Assembly (NCBI GenBank): GCA_934438135.1
Contig: CAKSBP010000024.1
Span: forward strand, 1-52,041
Reading direction: 5' to 3'
Length of the DNA: 52,041 nucleotides
Origin: an uncultured Clostridium sp.
GTDB lineage: Bacteria > Bacillota > Clostridia > Lachnospirales > Lachnospiraceae
The stretch's first letter is position 1; the number at the start of each line of letters is the position of its first letter. Positions 34,048-44,500 of this stretch are shown piece by piece. The notes beneath the pieces are model-generated. The model ran no database searches, was not told the DNA's origin, and was given only the letters and a program-made list of their open reading frames with translations. Position numbers and translations under genes: made by a program.

Positions 34048-35829
34048 TCATTCCGTCTCTTCTGGCTCTGCTAATGTATCAATAATCAAATCACATAGGG
34101 AATCCATATCCTTTTCTTCACCAATTTCAAAAGATGGAAGCTGGCATTCCTGATATATTCTCTGCTTATATTCTTCCACCTCCTCTTTCTCAAGCGTTCT
34201 CTTTTTATATTGCATCCCATTTAAAGTGAGTTCTATTTTCACTGGAAAAATAGCAATTGCATACACTTTTCCAATATCAATTGAATTCAGATAGCTAATT
34301 GTCCTTTTGATATAATCCATATCATCGTGTGGATTTACACAGACAATTATAAAATCCGGAAGCACTCCAAAAAGAAAATTCTGCTGCTGCAATGGCATAT
34401 ATTTCAAATTAGAATTACACTGATGTAACGTCATAGACTGACTTCCTGTTATGAGGACATCGTTTCCTTTCTTTTGGCTCTCCCAAATCATTTTGTTTAA
34501 CAAACAAACTACATCTTTAGGAGTTAATTTCACATCGGCTTCATATCCAAAATGAAATACATGATCTGCTCCAAATAAGAAACCAGAAGGTTCTGTTGCA
34601 AGCTGTCCTACCTTATATCCAATTTTCATCAATCTTCTTTTTATTTCAAGCTGTAACGTATATTTTCCCTGCTTGGAACTGGTTCCAAATACACCTATCA
34701 CAGGAATTAATAGTTTCCATAGCTTTCCAAGATTTTCTCTTGGTGGTTTTAAATACTGGCTGCCTGGATAAAATACTTTATCATAATCCGTTTTTAAATC
34801 TTCAAATGTGTAAACTGCTTTTCCATGTTCCCGTGCTGATTCTAATATGCTTTTGATGTAATCTACATGAGTTAATTTTGAAAGTTCTGAAGTGCAAGAT
34901 AGTATAATTGTGTCGAAATCTTGTTCCCAATTTATGTCTTGATAAGAATGGATCTTCATTCCATATAAGTTTTTTCCTACTAAACCATTCCTTTTTTCGT
35001 CGTAAACATCTAGAAGTTCAAATGTCAATAAATCTCTAAATTTCAAAACAGCATGAGTTTCCTTATTCACTGGAAATATAATTGCTTTTTTTATTTCCAG
35101 CCTTTTCTGTTGTTTCGTGTCTGGCTGAATAATACTTAATTCTTTTGTACATGCCGCTTTCAGTAATTCCTTTTTTCCAGGTTTCCTTCCATTACATTCA
35201 GACAGCTTTTTCGCCAAAAGGGCGGTAACCGCTGCACATGCAAAGCTGGTTCCCTTTAAAATTGTCCGCTTCCCGTCTTTCCATACAGTTCGATAAAACT
35301 GTTCTGGAATAACCAAATCAATACAACTGTTATTTAAATAAACAACTTCATGCTTATTCTTGAATTCATCCGATGTATCTACTCCGATTACTGATTCTAA
35401 CGCAGATGGATATGAAACTGCACCTTCGTTATCAAACGCAGATACTATATAAACGCCTTTACCTGCTAATTCATTACAAATCTGTTCCAGTCTGTCATAA
35501 TTATCTATATATGTAATTCCCGCACTAACATTTACAAAGTCAATATCTAACTCTTCTAAAACAAATCTTAATGCGACATATAACTGTTCACAATCAATAT
35601 TTGATTCCTGATCGGATATCTTTATATTTATGATTTCAAGCTCTGGATTGTATCGATAAATAATATTTGAAACTGCAGTACCATGTCCAACATTATCTTC
35701 ACCATGTCCTGATTCTATTTCCCATTCCCCATCTTTAAGGTGAATCGAATACTCTTCTGTAACGGATTCTCTACATGGGCATTCTCGTGAAATTCCAGAA
35801 TCGATGACAGCAATTCGCATCTTTTTCAA
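34048..35829 (-). CDS. S8 subtilisin-like protease fused to a P-loop (DUF1611/TIGR04066-like) domain
   Basis: 593 residues. The S8 domain (1-210) has the full triad: D10 in IAVIDSG, H49 in VGHGT and S195 in GTSFA, plus N134 in the oxyanion-hole position. There is no signal peptide, so it acts inside the cell and probably removes the RiPP leader. The C-terminal half (about 290-593) contains a Walker A-like GTSSKQGKYT (382-391) in a DUF1611-like setting, resembling the 'peptide maturation' family TIGR04066. The start is TTG at 35829, with AGGAGG six bases upstream; the ATG at 35820 is too far from it. First gene of the operon. Confidence 0.85.
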   Translation of the reverse strand: MKKMRIAVIDSGISRECPCRESVTEEYSIHLKDGEWEIESGHGEDNVGHGTAVSNIIYRYNPELEIINIKISDQESNIDCEQLYVALRFVLEELDIDFVNVSAGITYIDNYDRLEQICNELAGKGVYIVSAFDNEGAVSYPSALESVIGVDTSDEFKNKHEVVYLNNSCIDLVIPEQFYRTVWKDGKRTILKGTSFACAAVTALLAKKLSECNGRKPGKKELLKAACTKELSIIQPDTKQQKRLEIKKAIIFPVNKETHAVLKFRDLLTFELLDVYDEKRNGLVGKNLYGMKIHSYQDINWEQDFDTIILSCTSELSKLTHVDYIKSILESAREHGKAVYTFEDLKTDYDKVFYPGSQYLKPPRENLGKLWKLLIPVIGVFGTSSKQGKYTLQLEIKRRLMKIGYKVGQLATEPSGFLFGADHVFHFGYEADVKLTPKDVVCLLNKMIWESQKKGNDVLITGSQSMTLHQCNSNLKYMPLQQQNFLFGVLPDFIIVCVNPHDDMDYIKRTISYLNSIDIGKVYAIAIFPVKIELTLNGMQYKKRTLEKEEVEEYKQRIYQECQLPSFEIGEEKDMDSLCDLIIDTLAEPEETE

Positions 35830-35880
35830 AGAAATCCTCCTATAATTTTATTAAATTTAAATTATATTTTCTTTAACTGT

Positions 35881-35910
35881 ATTTTATCACTTTTTATTTT
35901 TTTGTGTCAA
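35881..35910 (-). promoter_or_regulatory. Promoter of the RiPP operon
   Basis: A perfect -35 TTGACA (35905-35910) and -10 TAAAAT (35881-35886) are spaced by 18 bases in an A/T-rich stretch, with the leader running into the S8 protease gene. Confidence 0.75.
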
Positions 35911-35984
35911 CTTTTTTATTATTTTATATAATTTTTTTTATTTTTTGGTAATTATGACGTTTTTATCTGGATATATTGGCGAAA

Positions 35985-36018
35985 AATAAGAGCCCAGATA
36001 TAAAACTATATGGGCTCT
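35985..36018 (-). terminator. Intrinsic terminator of hslO
   Basis: AGAGCCCA/TGGGCTCT (35989-35996 with 36011-36018) is followed on the minus strand by TATTTTT. It begins 23 bases after the hslO stop. Confidence 0.85.
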
Positions 36019-36040
36019 CCTTTATTCTATTCTTAAAATT

Positions 36041-36922
36041 CTATTTCTTACTCTTCTTCAAAATCTCTTTCAATTCATCCACACTAAACGTATAGTTTGT
36101 GTTACAAAAATGACAATTTACTTCGATTGGCTTTCCATCATCAATAATTTCCTGGATGTCTTTCTTTCCAACGCTGATTAAGGCTTTTTCTACTCTTTCC
36201 TTATCACAGTTGCAGTAGAACTGTGTTGGAATCTTTTCCATGATTTCCACACCGAATTCACCAAGTACTTCTTCCAGAATCATTTCCGGTGTCATGTCCT
36301 TATCTAATAACGCAGTAATGGAATTAATCTCACTGATTTTCTTCTCCAGCTTATCGATTACTTCTTCATCTGCAAATGGCATCAATTGGATGATAAATCC
36401 ACCAGCCTGTTTTACGGTATTGTTTTTATTCATTAATACGCCAAGTGCAACACTTGATGGTACCTGTTCACTGGTTGCAAAATAGTAAGTTAAATCTTCT
36501 GCAATTTCACCAGTCTGAAGGGTTGTCTGTCCAACATATGGATCTTTTAATCCCATATCCTTAATAACGCTTAACACACCAAGATCAAGTGCTTTTCCAA
36601 CATCCAATTTGTGCTGCTCGCTTGGAGGAAGCATAACTGCTGGATTGATAACATATCCTTTTACATTTGCTTTAGAATCCGCTGTTACAGTAAGACCTTT
36701 AATGGGACCGCTACACTTAATCTGAAGAGTTAATAAATCCTTATCCCCCTTCATCATGCTTCCCATCATGGCACCAGCTGTCATAAGCCGTCCTAATGCT
36801 GCTGTTGCAATTGGACTTAAATTATGTGCATCTCTTGCATGTTCTACTAAGTCTCTTGTTGTTGCTGCAAACGCTCTGATTTGGTTGTCTGCTGCTGTTG
36901 CTCTTACAATATAATCTGACAT
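36041..36922 (-). CDS. hslO: Redox-regulated chaperone Hsp33
   Basis: 293 residues. The N-terminal domain begins MSDYIVRATAADNQIRAFAATT. The C-terminal zinc site has the four cysteines in FYCNCDKERVEKAL and NCHFCNTNYTF that release zinc and form disulfides on oxidation. The protein holds unfolded proteins during oxidative stress in the cytoplasm. It starts 16 bases after the methyltransferase stop, and the two genes have near-identical ribosome-site contexts, so they are likely one operon. Confidence 0.96.
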   Translation of the reverse strand: MSDYIVRATAADNQIRAFAATTRDLVEHARDAHNLSPIATAALGRLMTAGAMMGSMMKGDKDLLTLQIKCSGPIKGLTVTADSKANVKGYVINPAVMLPPSEQHKLDVGKALDLGVLSVIKDMGLKDPYVGQTTLQTGEIAEDLTYYFATSEQVPSSVALGVLMNKNNTVKQAGGFIIQLMPFADEEVIDKLEKKISEINSITALLDKDMTPEMILEEVLGEFGVEIMEKIPTQFYCNCDKERVEKALISVGKKDIQEIIDDGKPIEVNCHFCNTNYTFSVDELKEILKKSKK

Positions 36923-36938
36923 ACCTTTAACCTCTTTT

Positions 36939-37706
36939 CTAAACGTATAATTTATTTTCCTGCCATTTTTCCCGCGCTACAATATAAATACGCTCACTGT
37001 CTTCTCTTGGCGGCTCTTTTGTAAAAGCATCATAAGCTGTTACAAATTCCATACCTGCTTCTTCAATCAGCCTCTTTATGGTTTTTACGGAATAGGCTCT
37101 CTGATAATGCGTTTCCTGAAACTTCTGATACATATCCTGTTCTTTTTCTTTTACAAAAATGGTAAGCTGATATTCATTTACCTGCTCATCCTCATAATAA
37201 TAGTTTTCCCAGATAAAACTGCTTTCTTCCCTGTTTTCTGCAATTGTCTTTTCACCAAGAATTGTTTTATACTTATACTCTGTATTTAAATCAAAAATAA
37301 ATACTCCATTCCTGTCAAGGTAATTGTTAACAAGGCGGAATACCTGCTTTAAATCTTCCTCTTCCAGAATATAGTTCATACTGTCACAGATACTGACCGC
37401 CGCCTTAATGGTTCCATACAGTTCAAACTCACGCATATCCTGTAAAAGATACAGAACCTTTTCATCTATATTTTTCTTCATGGCTATGGAAAGCATTTCT
37501 TCAGAATTATCAATTCCAATCATATCATAACCATTTTTTGAAAGAATCTCTGTTACATTTCCAGTACCACATCCTAAATCCAGCACAAGACCATCCTGCA
37601 CGCCGTTTTCTACAAGCAGTCCTTTTAAGTAGCTGCACCATTCTTCATATGGAACATTATCCATAAATAAATCATAAACTTCTGCAAAGCCTGTATATGT
37701 TTCCAT
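36939..37706 (-). CDS. Class I SAM-dependent methyltransferase
   Basis: 255 residues. Motif I (VLDLGCGTGNVTEIL) binds S-adenosylmethionine, followed by MIGIDNSEEML and LYLLQDMREF in the expected order. The substrate is unknown; the family is annotated as a generic methyltransferase near HslO in Lachnospiraceae. I chose the ATG at 37706 with AGAGG upstream. The same frame reaches 37931, but that extension overlaps the promoter and start of the divergent ROK gene and is not coding. Confidence 0.88.
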   Translation of the reverse strand: METYTGFAEVYDLFMDNVPYEEWCSYLKGLLVENGVQDGLVLDLGCGTGNVTEILSKNGYDMIGIDNSEEMLSIAMKKNIDEKVLYLLQDMREFELYGTIKAAVSICDSMNYILEEEDLKQVFRLVNNYLDRNGVFIFDLNTEYKYKTILGEKTIAENREESSFIWENYYYEDEQVNEYQLTIFVKEKEQDMYQKFQETHYQRAYSVKTIKRLIEEAGMEFVTAYDAFTKEPPREDSERIYIVAREKWQENKLYV

Positions 37707-37776
37707 GCTTAACCTCTTTTCAAACTCACGCATATCATTTGTCCAAACGAACATTAACATTCTAACATACCATTTG

Positions 37777-37805
37777 TTGCTTGTCGAATATAAATGTGTT
37801 AAAAT
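37777..37805 (+). promoter_or_regulatory. Candidate promoter of the ROK regulator gene
   Basis: TTGCTT (37777-37782) and TAAAAT (37800-37805) are separated by 17 bases, 47 bases before the start at 37852. The intergenic space is shared with the divergent methyltransferase. Confidence 0.5.
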
Positions 37806-37851
37806 AAATCTGCCAAAAAATACATTATAACATAAAGGAAGGTACGACATC

Positions 37852-39012
37852 ATGATTAGAGGCAGCAAAGAATTAATCCGCAGTATTAACTGCACCAATG
37901 TATTGGAAGACATCATCAATTCAGAACCCATTTCCAGGGCTTATTTATCTAAAAAACTTTGTCTTACAAAAGCAACCATTTCTTCTATTGTTCAGGAACT
38001 TATCAACCAAAAACTTGTTATTGAAATCGGAAGTGATGAAACAAAATTCGGAAGAAAACCGATTTTATTGTCTTTTAATAAAAAAGCTGGATATGCAATC
38101 AGCATTGACTTAGGAAAAGAAATCATTTCTGCTTCACTAATGGATTTAAAAGGCGATGACCCAAAATTTAAAAAAATTCAGACTCCAAAAGACTCCTCAC
38201 AAATCCTAAACAGCCTTATTTCCCTCATTCAATCCATGGAACAACTTACAAAAGAGTCTATTTTTGGAATCGTAGGCATTACCATTGGGATTCATGGAAC
38301 AATTAATAATAATGAAGTAACATACTCCAACCAGTATGATTTTATAACATTCGATTTAAAAAAGGAATTGGAACAGTTTTTCCATATCCCCGTTTACTTA
38401 GAATCTGATGCCAGTCTTTCTGCAATCGGTGAATACACTTACAAGAGTACATACGCTAGTCTTGCAAATATTAATATTCACGAATCCATTTCCCTGGGTA
38501 TTGTCATGGATCATGTTCTCTATCAGGGTAACCATGGATTTACGGGCACAATTGGACATTCTATTGTAAAAGCAGATGGGAAGCCATGCTACTGCGGAAA
38601 TCACGGCTGTCTAGAACAATATCTCTCTACTCCAGCCCTTTTAAAAGAATATCAGAAACTTTCAGGAAATTCCAATGCTTCTTTTGAAAGTTTGTACACT
38701 GAATATAAAAACGGCCAGCCTGCTGCACAGGAAATCATCAATCAGTTTACTAAATATACTGCCTGCTGCATTAATAATGTGCTGAATATGTATAGACCAG
38801 ATATTTTAGTTCTAAACTGCCCGATTACACAAAAACTTCCAGAATTACTCAATGATATAAAGCAGCATTTAACTTGTAACGTAAATAAAACGACTCAGAT
38901 TTTTACTTCCAGAATGGAGGATTCTGTTTTATATGGCGGTATCTGTATCGCTGTAAAGGGATTCTTACATATCAATCACTTTGTTCATGGAAGCCAGAAT
39001 CAATTACTCTAA
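37852..39012 (+). CDS. ROK family transcriptional regulator (NagC/XylR type)
   Basis: 386 residues. An N-terminal winged helix-turn-helix (about 20-65, ISRAYLSKKLCLTKATISSIV) is followed by the ROK sugar-binding fold. The zinc motif CYCGNHGCLEQY is complete, as in NagC and Mlc. It is a sugar-responsive repressor by family; no carbohydrate operon adjoins it, so targets lie elsewhere. It is transcribed away from the methyltransferase-hslO operon. The ribosome site AAGGAAGG is nine bases before the ATG. Confidence 0.9.
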   Translation: MIRGSKELIRSINCTNVLEDIINSEPISRAYLSKKLCLTKATISSIVQELINQKLVIEIGSDETKFGRKPILLSFNKKAGYAISIDLGKEIISASLMDLKGDDPKFKKIQTPKDSSQILNSLISLIQSMEQLTKESIFGIVGITIGIHGTINNNEVTYSNQYDFITFDLKKELEQFFHIPVYLESDASLSAIGEYTYKSTYASLANINIHESISLGIVMDHVLYQGNHGFTGTIGHSIVKADGKPCYCGNHGCLEQYLSTPALLKEYQKLSGNSNASFESLYTEYKNGQPAAQEIINQFTKYTACCINNVLNMYRPDILVLNCPITQKLPELLNDIKQHLTCNVNKTTQIFTSRMEDSVLYGGICIAVKGFLHINHFVHGSQNQLL

Positions 39013-39086
39013 AAATAAGGTATAGTCAGGATATTGATTGGGAACACTCTTTTTAGATCATAGTAAAATAAAAGGAGTGTTTGACA

Positions 39087-39314
39087 ATGCCCAAAAAGAA
39101 GAAAGAAATTGAATGTATGGATGATGTAAGAGAATTATCCAAAGAAGAACAAATGAAGTATGAAATTGCTGATGAAATCGGCGTTCTTGATAAAGTATTT
39201 ACCAGCGGATGGCGTTCCCTGTCTGCCAAAGAAAGCGGAAGAATCGGCGGTATTCTCGCCAACCGAAAAAAAACAGCACAGCAGAAAAAAGCAGAATCAG
39301 AAGAATCACAATAG
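39087..39314 (+). CDS. Alpha/beta-type small acid-soluble spore protein
   Basis: 75 residues. The conserved SASP core is clear: KYEIADEIGVLDKV, then GWRSLSAKESGRIGG. These proteins coat DNA inside spores and are cut by the germination protease at a conserved site in the EIG region. The N-terminal lysine-rich extension is typical of the minor clostridial type. ATG at 39087 with AAAGGAGTG upstream; a preceding TTG at 39081 is ignored. A strong terminator follows. The gene indicates that the organism can sporulate. Confidence 0.9.
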   Translation: MPKKKKEIECMDDVRELSKEEQMKYEIADEIGVLDKVFTSGWRSLSAKESGRIGGILANRKKTAQQKKAESEESQ

Positions 39315-39324
39315 AAAAACAAAC

Positions 39325-39371
39325 GGCTATGTACCAAGGAATTCCTTCCCGTACATAGCCTTTTTATTTTT
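39325..39371 (+). terminator. Intrinsic terminator of the spore protein gene
   Basis: GGCTATGTAC/GTACATAGCC (39325-39334 with 39351-39360) forms a perfect 10-bp stem followed by TTTTTATTTTT. It may also stop the minus-strand chemoreceptor transcript that ends at 39378. Confidence 0.9.
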
Positions 39372-39377
39372 ACTTTA

Positions 39378-41498
39378 TCATACTTTAAACTTGCCAATTG
39401 CCTTTAATAGTCTGACAGAATCTGCTCTTAGTTCATCTGCTGACTTAGACATGCTTTCCATCTCTTCCGTTTGGCTTACTGTTGTTGCACTGATTTCCTC
39501 CGTAGATGCTGCGGATGCTTCGGAAACCGATGCGATTTCACGAATGGATGTAAGAGTTTCTCCTTTATCCGATTCAATTTCCTGTACTTCAGATTTAATT
39601 CGGTTCATCTTTCCAACCAATTCATTTACATTTTCATTGATATGTTCAAACACGGCTACTGTATTATTAAGTGCCTCCTCCTGAGAAGCAATAATATCCT
39701 GTGCATCTCTTGCCGATGATGCCGTAGTTTCTGTCTGCTGCTGAATTGCAGATACCAGTTTTCGAATTTCCTCTGCTGCCTCCAAAGATTTTGATGCCAG
39801 CTTTCGGATTTCCTCTGCTACAACAGAAAAACCTTTTCCTGCTTCTCCTGCTCTTGCAGCCTCAATGGATGCATTTAAGGAAAGCAGATCCGTCTGTTCT
39901 GAAATATCATTAATAACCTGGACAATTCCATCAATAGATGCAGACTGTTTCTCCAATTCACGGATCCCATCTGTAATCTGGCTGGTAATATCGATAGTAG
40001 CATGAGCCTTCGTATTTAAGTCATCTACTACCTTGATTCCTGTATTTACCTTATCTCTCGTTACATTGAAAATGGAATCCATTTCTTTTGTACTTTCTGA
40101 AACCTCATTGATATGATCAGAAAGCCGGTTCATCTTATCCATACAGTTCTCCGCATCTTCCACCTGATTACAGGCACCCTCTGCCATTTCATTTACCGCA
40201 TTGGCAACATCTTTAGATGAAAACAGCAGATTATCTGATGTCTTTGCAAGCCCCTTGGCTGAATTTCCAACGCTTTCACTTACTTCTGTGACATCCTGAA
40301 CCAGCCCACGTATATTTTCCAGCATATAATGCATATTTTTTGATAAGATACGAAATTCATCGTTCCGTTTTGTTGCAAAGGAAACCGTCAAATCCCCTTC
40401 CGATGCCAGTTTCACTGCTCCAACCATATCATGAATTGCTTTTCCGATACTACTGGATAAGAACAGTCCAATCATGATTGCAATAAATGCTGCAATTGCT
40501 GTAATCAGAATGGTAATCTTACCAATAACACTTGCATTCTGCATCATAAAAGATTTTGGAATCAGATTGCAGAACATGGCTTCTGTTTCTCCAATTTTCT
40601 CATATACAAAGTAATACTCTGTACCATTTACAGTTACATAAGAACTTCCAGCATCTTCTGAAGACTTTACAGCTTCTTTATAACATTCTAAGTTCGTAAA
40701 GAATTTTCCATCCTTCCCAGTCTTAGATTTCTCTGCATAAATTTCCCTTCCATCCGGTGAAACAAATGCAGTGTACGAACCACTTAAATACATATCACTT
40801 AAAATGTCCACTATGTAAGATGTTTTAATATCTGCAATCAGGAATGTTTCTCCTTTATTTCCACGCATCGTTACGCAGATACCATAGGACTCCGGTACAA
40901 TTCCCAGTTCATCATCTATAAACTCATGATGTCCTGCCCAGACACGCTGCATCGAGGAATCTTTATAATATTCTTTACCTTTGACAGATTTTAGAAAATC
41001 ATCATACTGTTCTTTATTAGATTTCACATTTGTATTAGATAAAGAGTTCTTATCTTTTCCAACAATAAAAATATTCTGAAGACCACTGACCGTTACACTT
41101 GACGTAACCAAATCTGACTTTAATTCCCGATAAGAATTCATCTGTTCAATCATAGACAAGTGTTTCTTATAATAATAACTTTTAAAATTTGTACTAGATG
41201 ATATTCTTACCAGCTGCATTGAAATATTTGATGTTATGATATTCATATATTTACCGCTGGCATTCATGGTATCCTTAGCAGACTTCTCATACTGTTTAAG
41301 CATCGCGTCTGATACCATACTGTATGAAGCAATTCCAAGACCCACAATACACAAAACAGGCGCAAGAAACGCAAGAATCAGAGTCCTGCGGATACTTCTG
41401 GTTCTTGTCGTTTTTTCTTTCTTCTGACCTTTTCTGTTTGTTTTGGAAAGTGGATGTTTCGCTGTCTTAACCATGTTCCTGTTATCATTCTTTTTCAT
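39378..41498 (-). CDS. Methyl-accepting chemotaxis protein
   Basis: 706 residues. A basic cytoplasmic start is followed by membrane helix 1 (LILAFLAPVLCIVGLGIASYSMV), an extracellular Cache-like sensor of about 270 residues (containing VWAGHHEFIDDELGIVPESYG) and helix 2 (ITILITAIAAFIAIMIGLFL). A HAMP segment and a long signalling coiled coil complete it. The hairpin tip is intact: VINDISEQTDLLSLNASIEAARAGEAG. No pentapeptide tether for methylation enzymes is seen at the C-terminus. The ligand is unknown. The ATG at 41498 is preferred (GGAGG nine bases upstream); the frame extends to 41516. Confidence 0.94.
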   Translation of the reverse strand: MKKNDNRNMVKTAKHPLSKTNRKGQKKEKTTRTRSIRRTLILAFLAPVLCIVGLGIASYSMVSDAMLKQYEKSAKDTMNASGKYMNIITSNISMQLVRISSSTNFKSYYYKKHLSMIEQMNSYRELKSDLVTSSVTVSGLQNIFIVGKDKNSLSNTNVKSNKEQYDDFLKSVKGKEYYKDSSMQRVWAGHHEFIDDELGIVPESYGICVTMRGNKGETFLIADIKTSYIVDILSDMYLSGSYTAFVSPDGREIYAEKSKTGKDGKFFTNLECYKEAVKSSEDAGSSYVTVNGTEYYFVYEKIGETEAMFCNLIPKSFMMQNASVIGKITILITAIAAFIAIMIGLFLSSSIGKAIHDMVGAVKLASEGDLTVSFATKRNDEFRILSKNMHYMLENIRGLVQDVTEVSESVGNSAKGLAKTSDNLLFSSKDVANAVNEMAEGACNQVEDAENCMDKMNRLSDHINEVSESTKEMDSIFNVTRDKVNTGIKVVDDLNTKAHATIDITSQITDGIRELEKQSASIDGIVQVINDISEQTDLLSLNASIEAARAGEAGKGFSVVAEEIRKLASKSLEAAEEIRKLVSAIQQQTETTASSARDAQDIIASQEEALNNTVAVFEHINENVNELVGKMNRIKSEVQEIESDKGETLTSIREIASVSEASAASTEEISATTVSQTEEMESMSKSADELRADSVRLLKAIGKFKV

Positions 41499-41532
41499 AT
41501 CCATTATCCTCCCCACATATCCAATATGTGAT

Positions 41533-44500
41533 TTATTCTATTTTGTACCATTTACCTAAGTAAAATGAGTATAAATACTTTTCTGTCACTGGCTTGCCTG
41601 TAATCTGTTCCAATGCCTTATTATAATACTTAATCTGCATCTTATACTGTTCTACAAACTTCTCTTCACCATTTCTTGCAACATAATCCGTTTTATAATC
41701 AATAAGGACTACTTCCTTTTCACATTCCATATAAGCATCTACAACTCCCTGAATCAAGACCATTTCTTCGCTGGATACACCAACTGGGAGTTCCTTTGCC
41801 GGAATTCCGATTACAAACTGCCGCTCTCTGTAAAGACAGTGTTCACGTTCTGCCTTAGCCATACGCTTTGCCATATCCGTCTGAAAGAACTGATTCAGTT
41901 TCTTTCTGCTTATATCTTCTTTTTCTTTCTCCAGTATGATCTGTTCTTCCACCATTCGCTCTAATTCTCTCTCAATATCTTCTGCCCCCTTCACGCAATT
42001 AAAATTGATTTTCTGCATGACTTTATGATAGAGTATTCCCTTTTGTACTGGTGTCTCAGCTGTCTCACCTGTCATAAACCTAGGAACCGGCATAACTCTT
42101 TTTTCTGCTTTTTCTGCCTCTTCTATCAGCAGATTCCGGCTCTGATGCTCTTCCTCTAAATCTCGTTGTCTTCGTTTCAGTTCTGATACCGTAAATTTCA
42201 CCGGTATTTCTTGTTCGTTCTCAAAGGCATATTTTGATTCCAGACGATTTCTTATCAGTTTTTTTATCTCAGGATTAAATTCATATGTGGAATTCCACAC
42301 AAGCAGCTGTTCTTTCTGGTTCAAGGATTCTGCCTGTCTGTTCGTCTCATGAATAACAAAATCCGTCCACTCCAAAACAGTAATCTGAATCGGCAGACAA
42401 TTTGGATAATACAGACATGGTCCTATAAAATCCAGATAAGAAGACGCTTCTGAAAGATTCAGATAACTCATCTGAATATGTTCACGATCACTTTCTTTCA
42501 TCCAGCTCATCTGTTTCTGTTCAAGTTTTTTATCATATCCTGTCAGGATAAGTTTCTCTTTTGCTCTTGTCAATGCCACATATAATACACGTAGTTCTTC
42601 ACCTAGGTTTTCTAATTTTATTTTACTCTGAATTGCACGTTTTTGCAATGTTACTTTTTTAATTCTCATACTTATATCGATAAAATCAGAACCAAGCCCT
42701 AATTCCTCCTGTACAATCAGTCTGCTTCTGGAATCCTGCATGTTAAATTGCTTGCCTAATCCAGAAACAAACACAACTGGAAACTCCAGTCCCTTGCTCT
42801 TATGAATGCTCATGATACGGACTGCATTTATTCCATCCTTTGAGATAAATGCCTCACCGAAATCAATGTCATACTTATGAAGTTTTTCAATGTATCGGTT
42901 AAACTGAAATAAACCTTTGTAACTTGTAGATTCAAAATCCTGTGCTTTTTTTACCAGCATATCAAGATTGGCTGCACGCTGTTCCCCTGCTGGCATAACA
43001 GATGCATATTCATAATATCCTGTGTCTTCTAATATAAATTCTATGATTTTACGAATACTTGTATACGGCATCATACTCCGGTAAAGTGAAATTTTTTCTA
43101 AGAAATTTTGTGCTTTTTTCTGAAGCACATCTTCTTCTCCATCGGTACTGTATCTTATCACGGATTCATATAAATCCACATCCTTTGCATCTGCACGGAT
43201 TTTTGCCAATTCTTCTGATACAAATCCAAACATTGGAGAGTACAGCACTGCTGCAAGCGGAATATCCTGTTTTGGATTATCAATTATCTGAAGAAGATTT
43301 AAAACTGTCTTTACTTCAATTGCCGAGAAATAACCACTCTGCGTATCTGATACCGCTGGAATGCCTAGTTCTGCAAGAACAGATATAAAATCTTCCGACC
43401 ATCCAGAAACCGTGCGAAGCAAAATTACAATATCACGGAACTCTACTCCTCTGTAAACCTTTTCATCCCCATCATACACCAGAAGACGCTCTCCTTTTCC
43501 ATCCATTCCCATCAGATTTCGGATTTTTGCGGCAACTGCTCTTGCTTCCAGCTCTCTTGCCGTCTGTTCCTCAGTTTCCCCTGTGTCTTCTGGTTCTAGT
43601 TCCGTACTTCCATTGACTAGAAGCACTTCCACATTATCTGAAATATTTTCATCACTTTCTTCGAAAGATGCGCCTTCATATAAATATGCATCCTCATCGT
43701 ATTCAATATTTCCTAACTGTTTCTGCATAATCTGCTTAAAAATAAAATTTGTAAAATCAAGGACTACACCACGGCTTCGGAAATTTTTCTTCAAATCAAT
43801 TCTTTGATATTTACTATCTCCATCCTGAAACGGAAGATAGCTTTCAAACTTCTCCATAAAAAGCTCCGGTCTTGCCAGACGGAACTTATAAATACTCTGT
43901 TTGACATCTCCTACCATAAATACATTTGGCCTGCCAAACCGTTCTTTGGAAATACTATTTAACAAAAGTTCCTGCACCGAGTTGCTGTCCTGGTACTCAT
44001 CTATCATAATTTCTTCATAAAATTCACTTAATTCATCTGCCACATCGGAGTATTCCATTTTATCCCCATTATGTCCTTTAATTAAAATATTCAAAGCGTA
44101 GTGTTCCAAGTCATTAAAATCCATAACCTTCTTTTCCAGTTTTTCTGCTTGAAACATATCATAAAAATCCTTTGCCAAATCCAAAAGAACGCATAAGTCT
44201 TTCTTAGTTCCCTGGATATCCTCCAGCATATCTTGCGCCGGCTGGAAAAAGAATTTTTTTCGTAATCCATCTACAATATCTTTTACATGTTTTCGTACTG
44301 CCTTAACTTCTTCCTGAAGTTCTGCATCCACTTCATCCTTTTTTACCCGTTTCAGTTTTTCCCAGGAAAGTCCTGCTAACAGGTTTGCAAATCCTTCATA
44401 ATCCGTCTGTTTAGCAAGTTCTTCTACCAATTCTAAATCGGATTCAATTGCCGCCAGATAAGGTTCGGGTCCTCCCGATTCCAGACAAAGCCTTCTGGCA

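Noticed and set aside
37707..37931. N-terminal extension of the methyltransferase frame
   Set aside because: It overlaps the start and promoter of the divergent ROK gene; the ATG at 37706 has a ribosome site and begins at the normal domain edge.
43059..43388. Plus-strand open frames inside addA, addB and other long genes
   Set aside because: They lie antisense to well-conserved coding sequence, lack ribosome sites and have no recognisable protein features.
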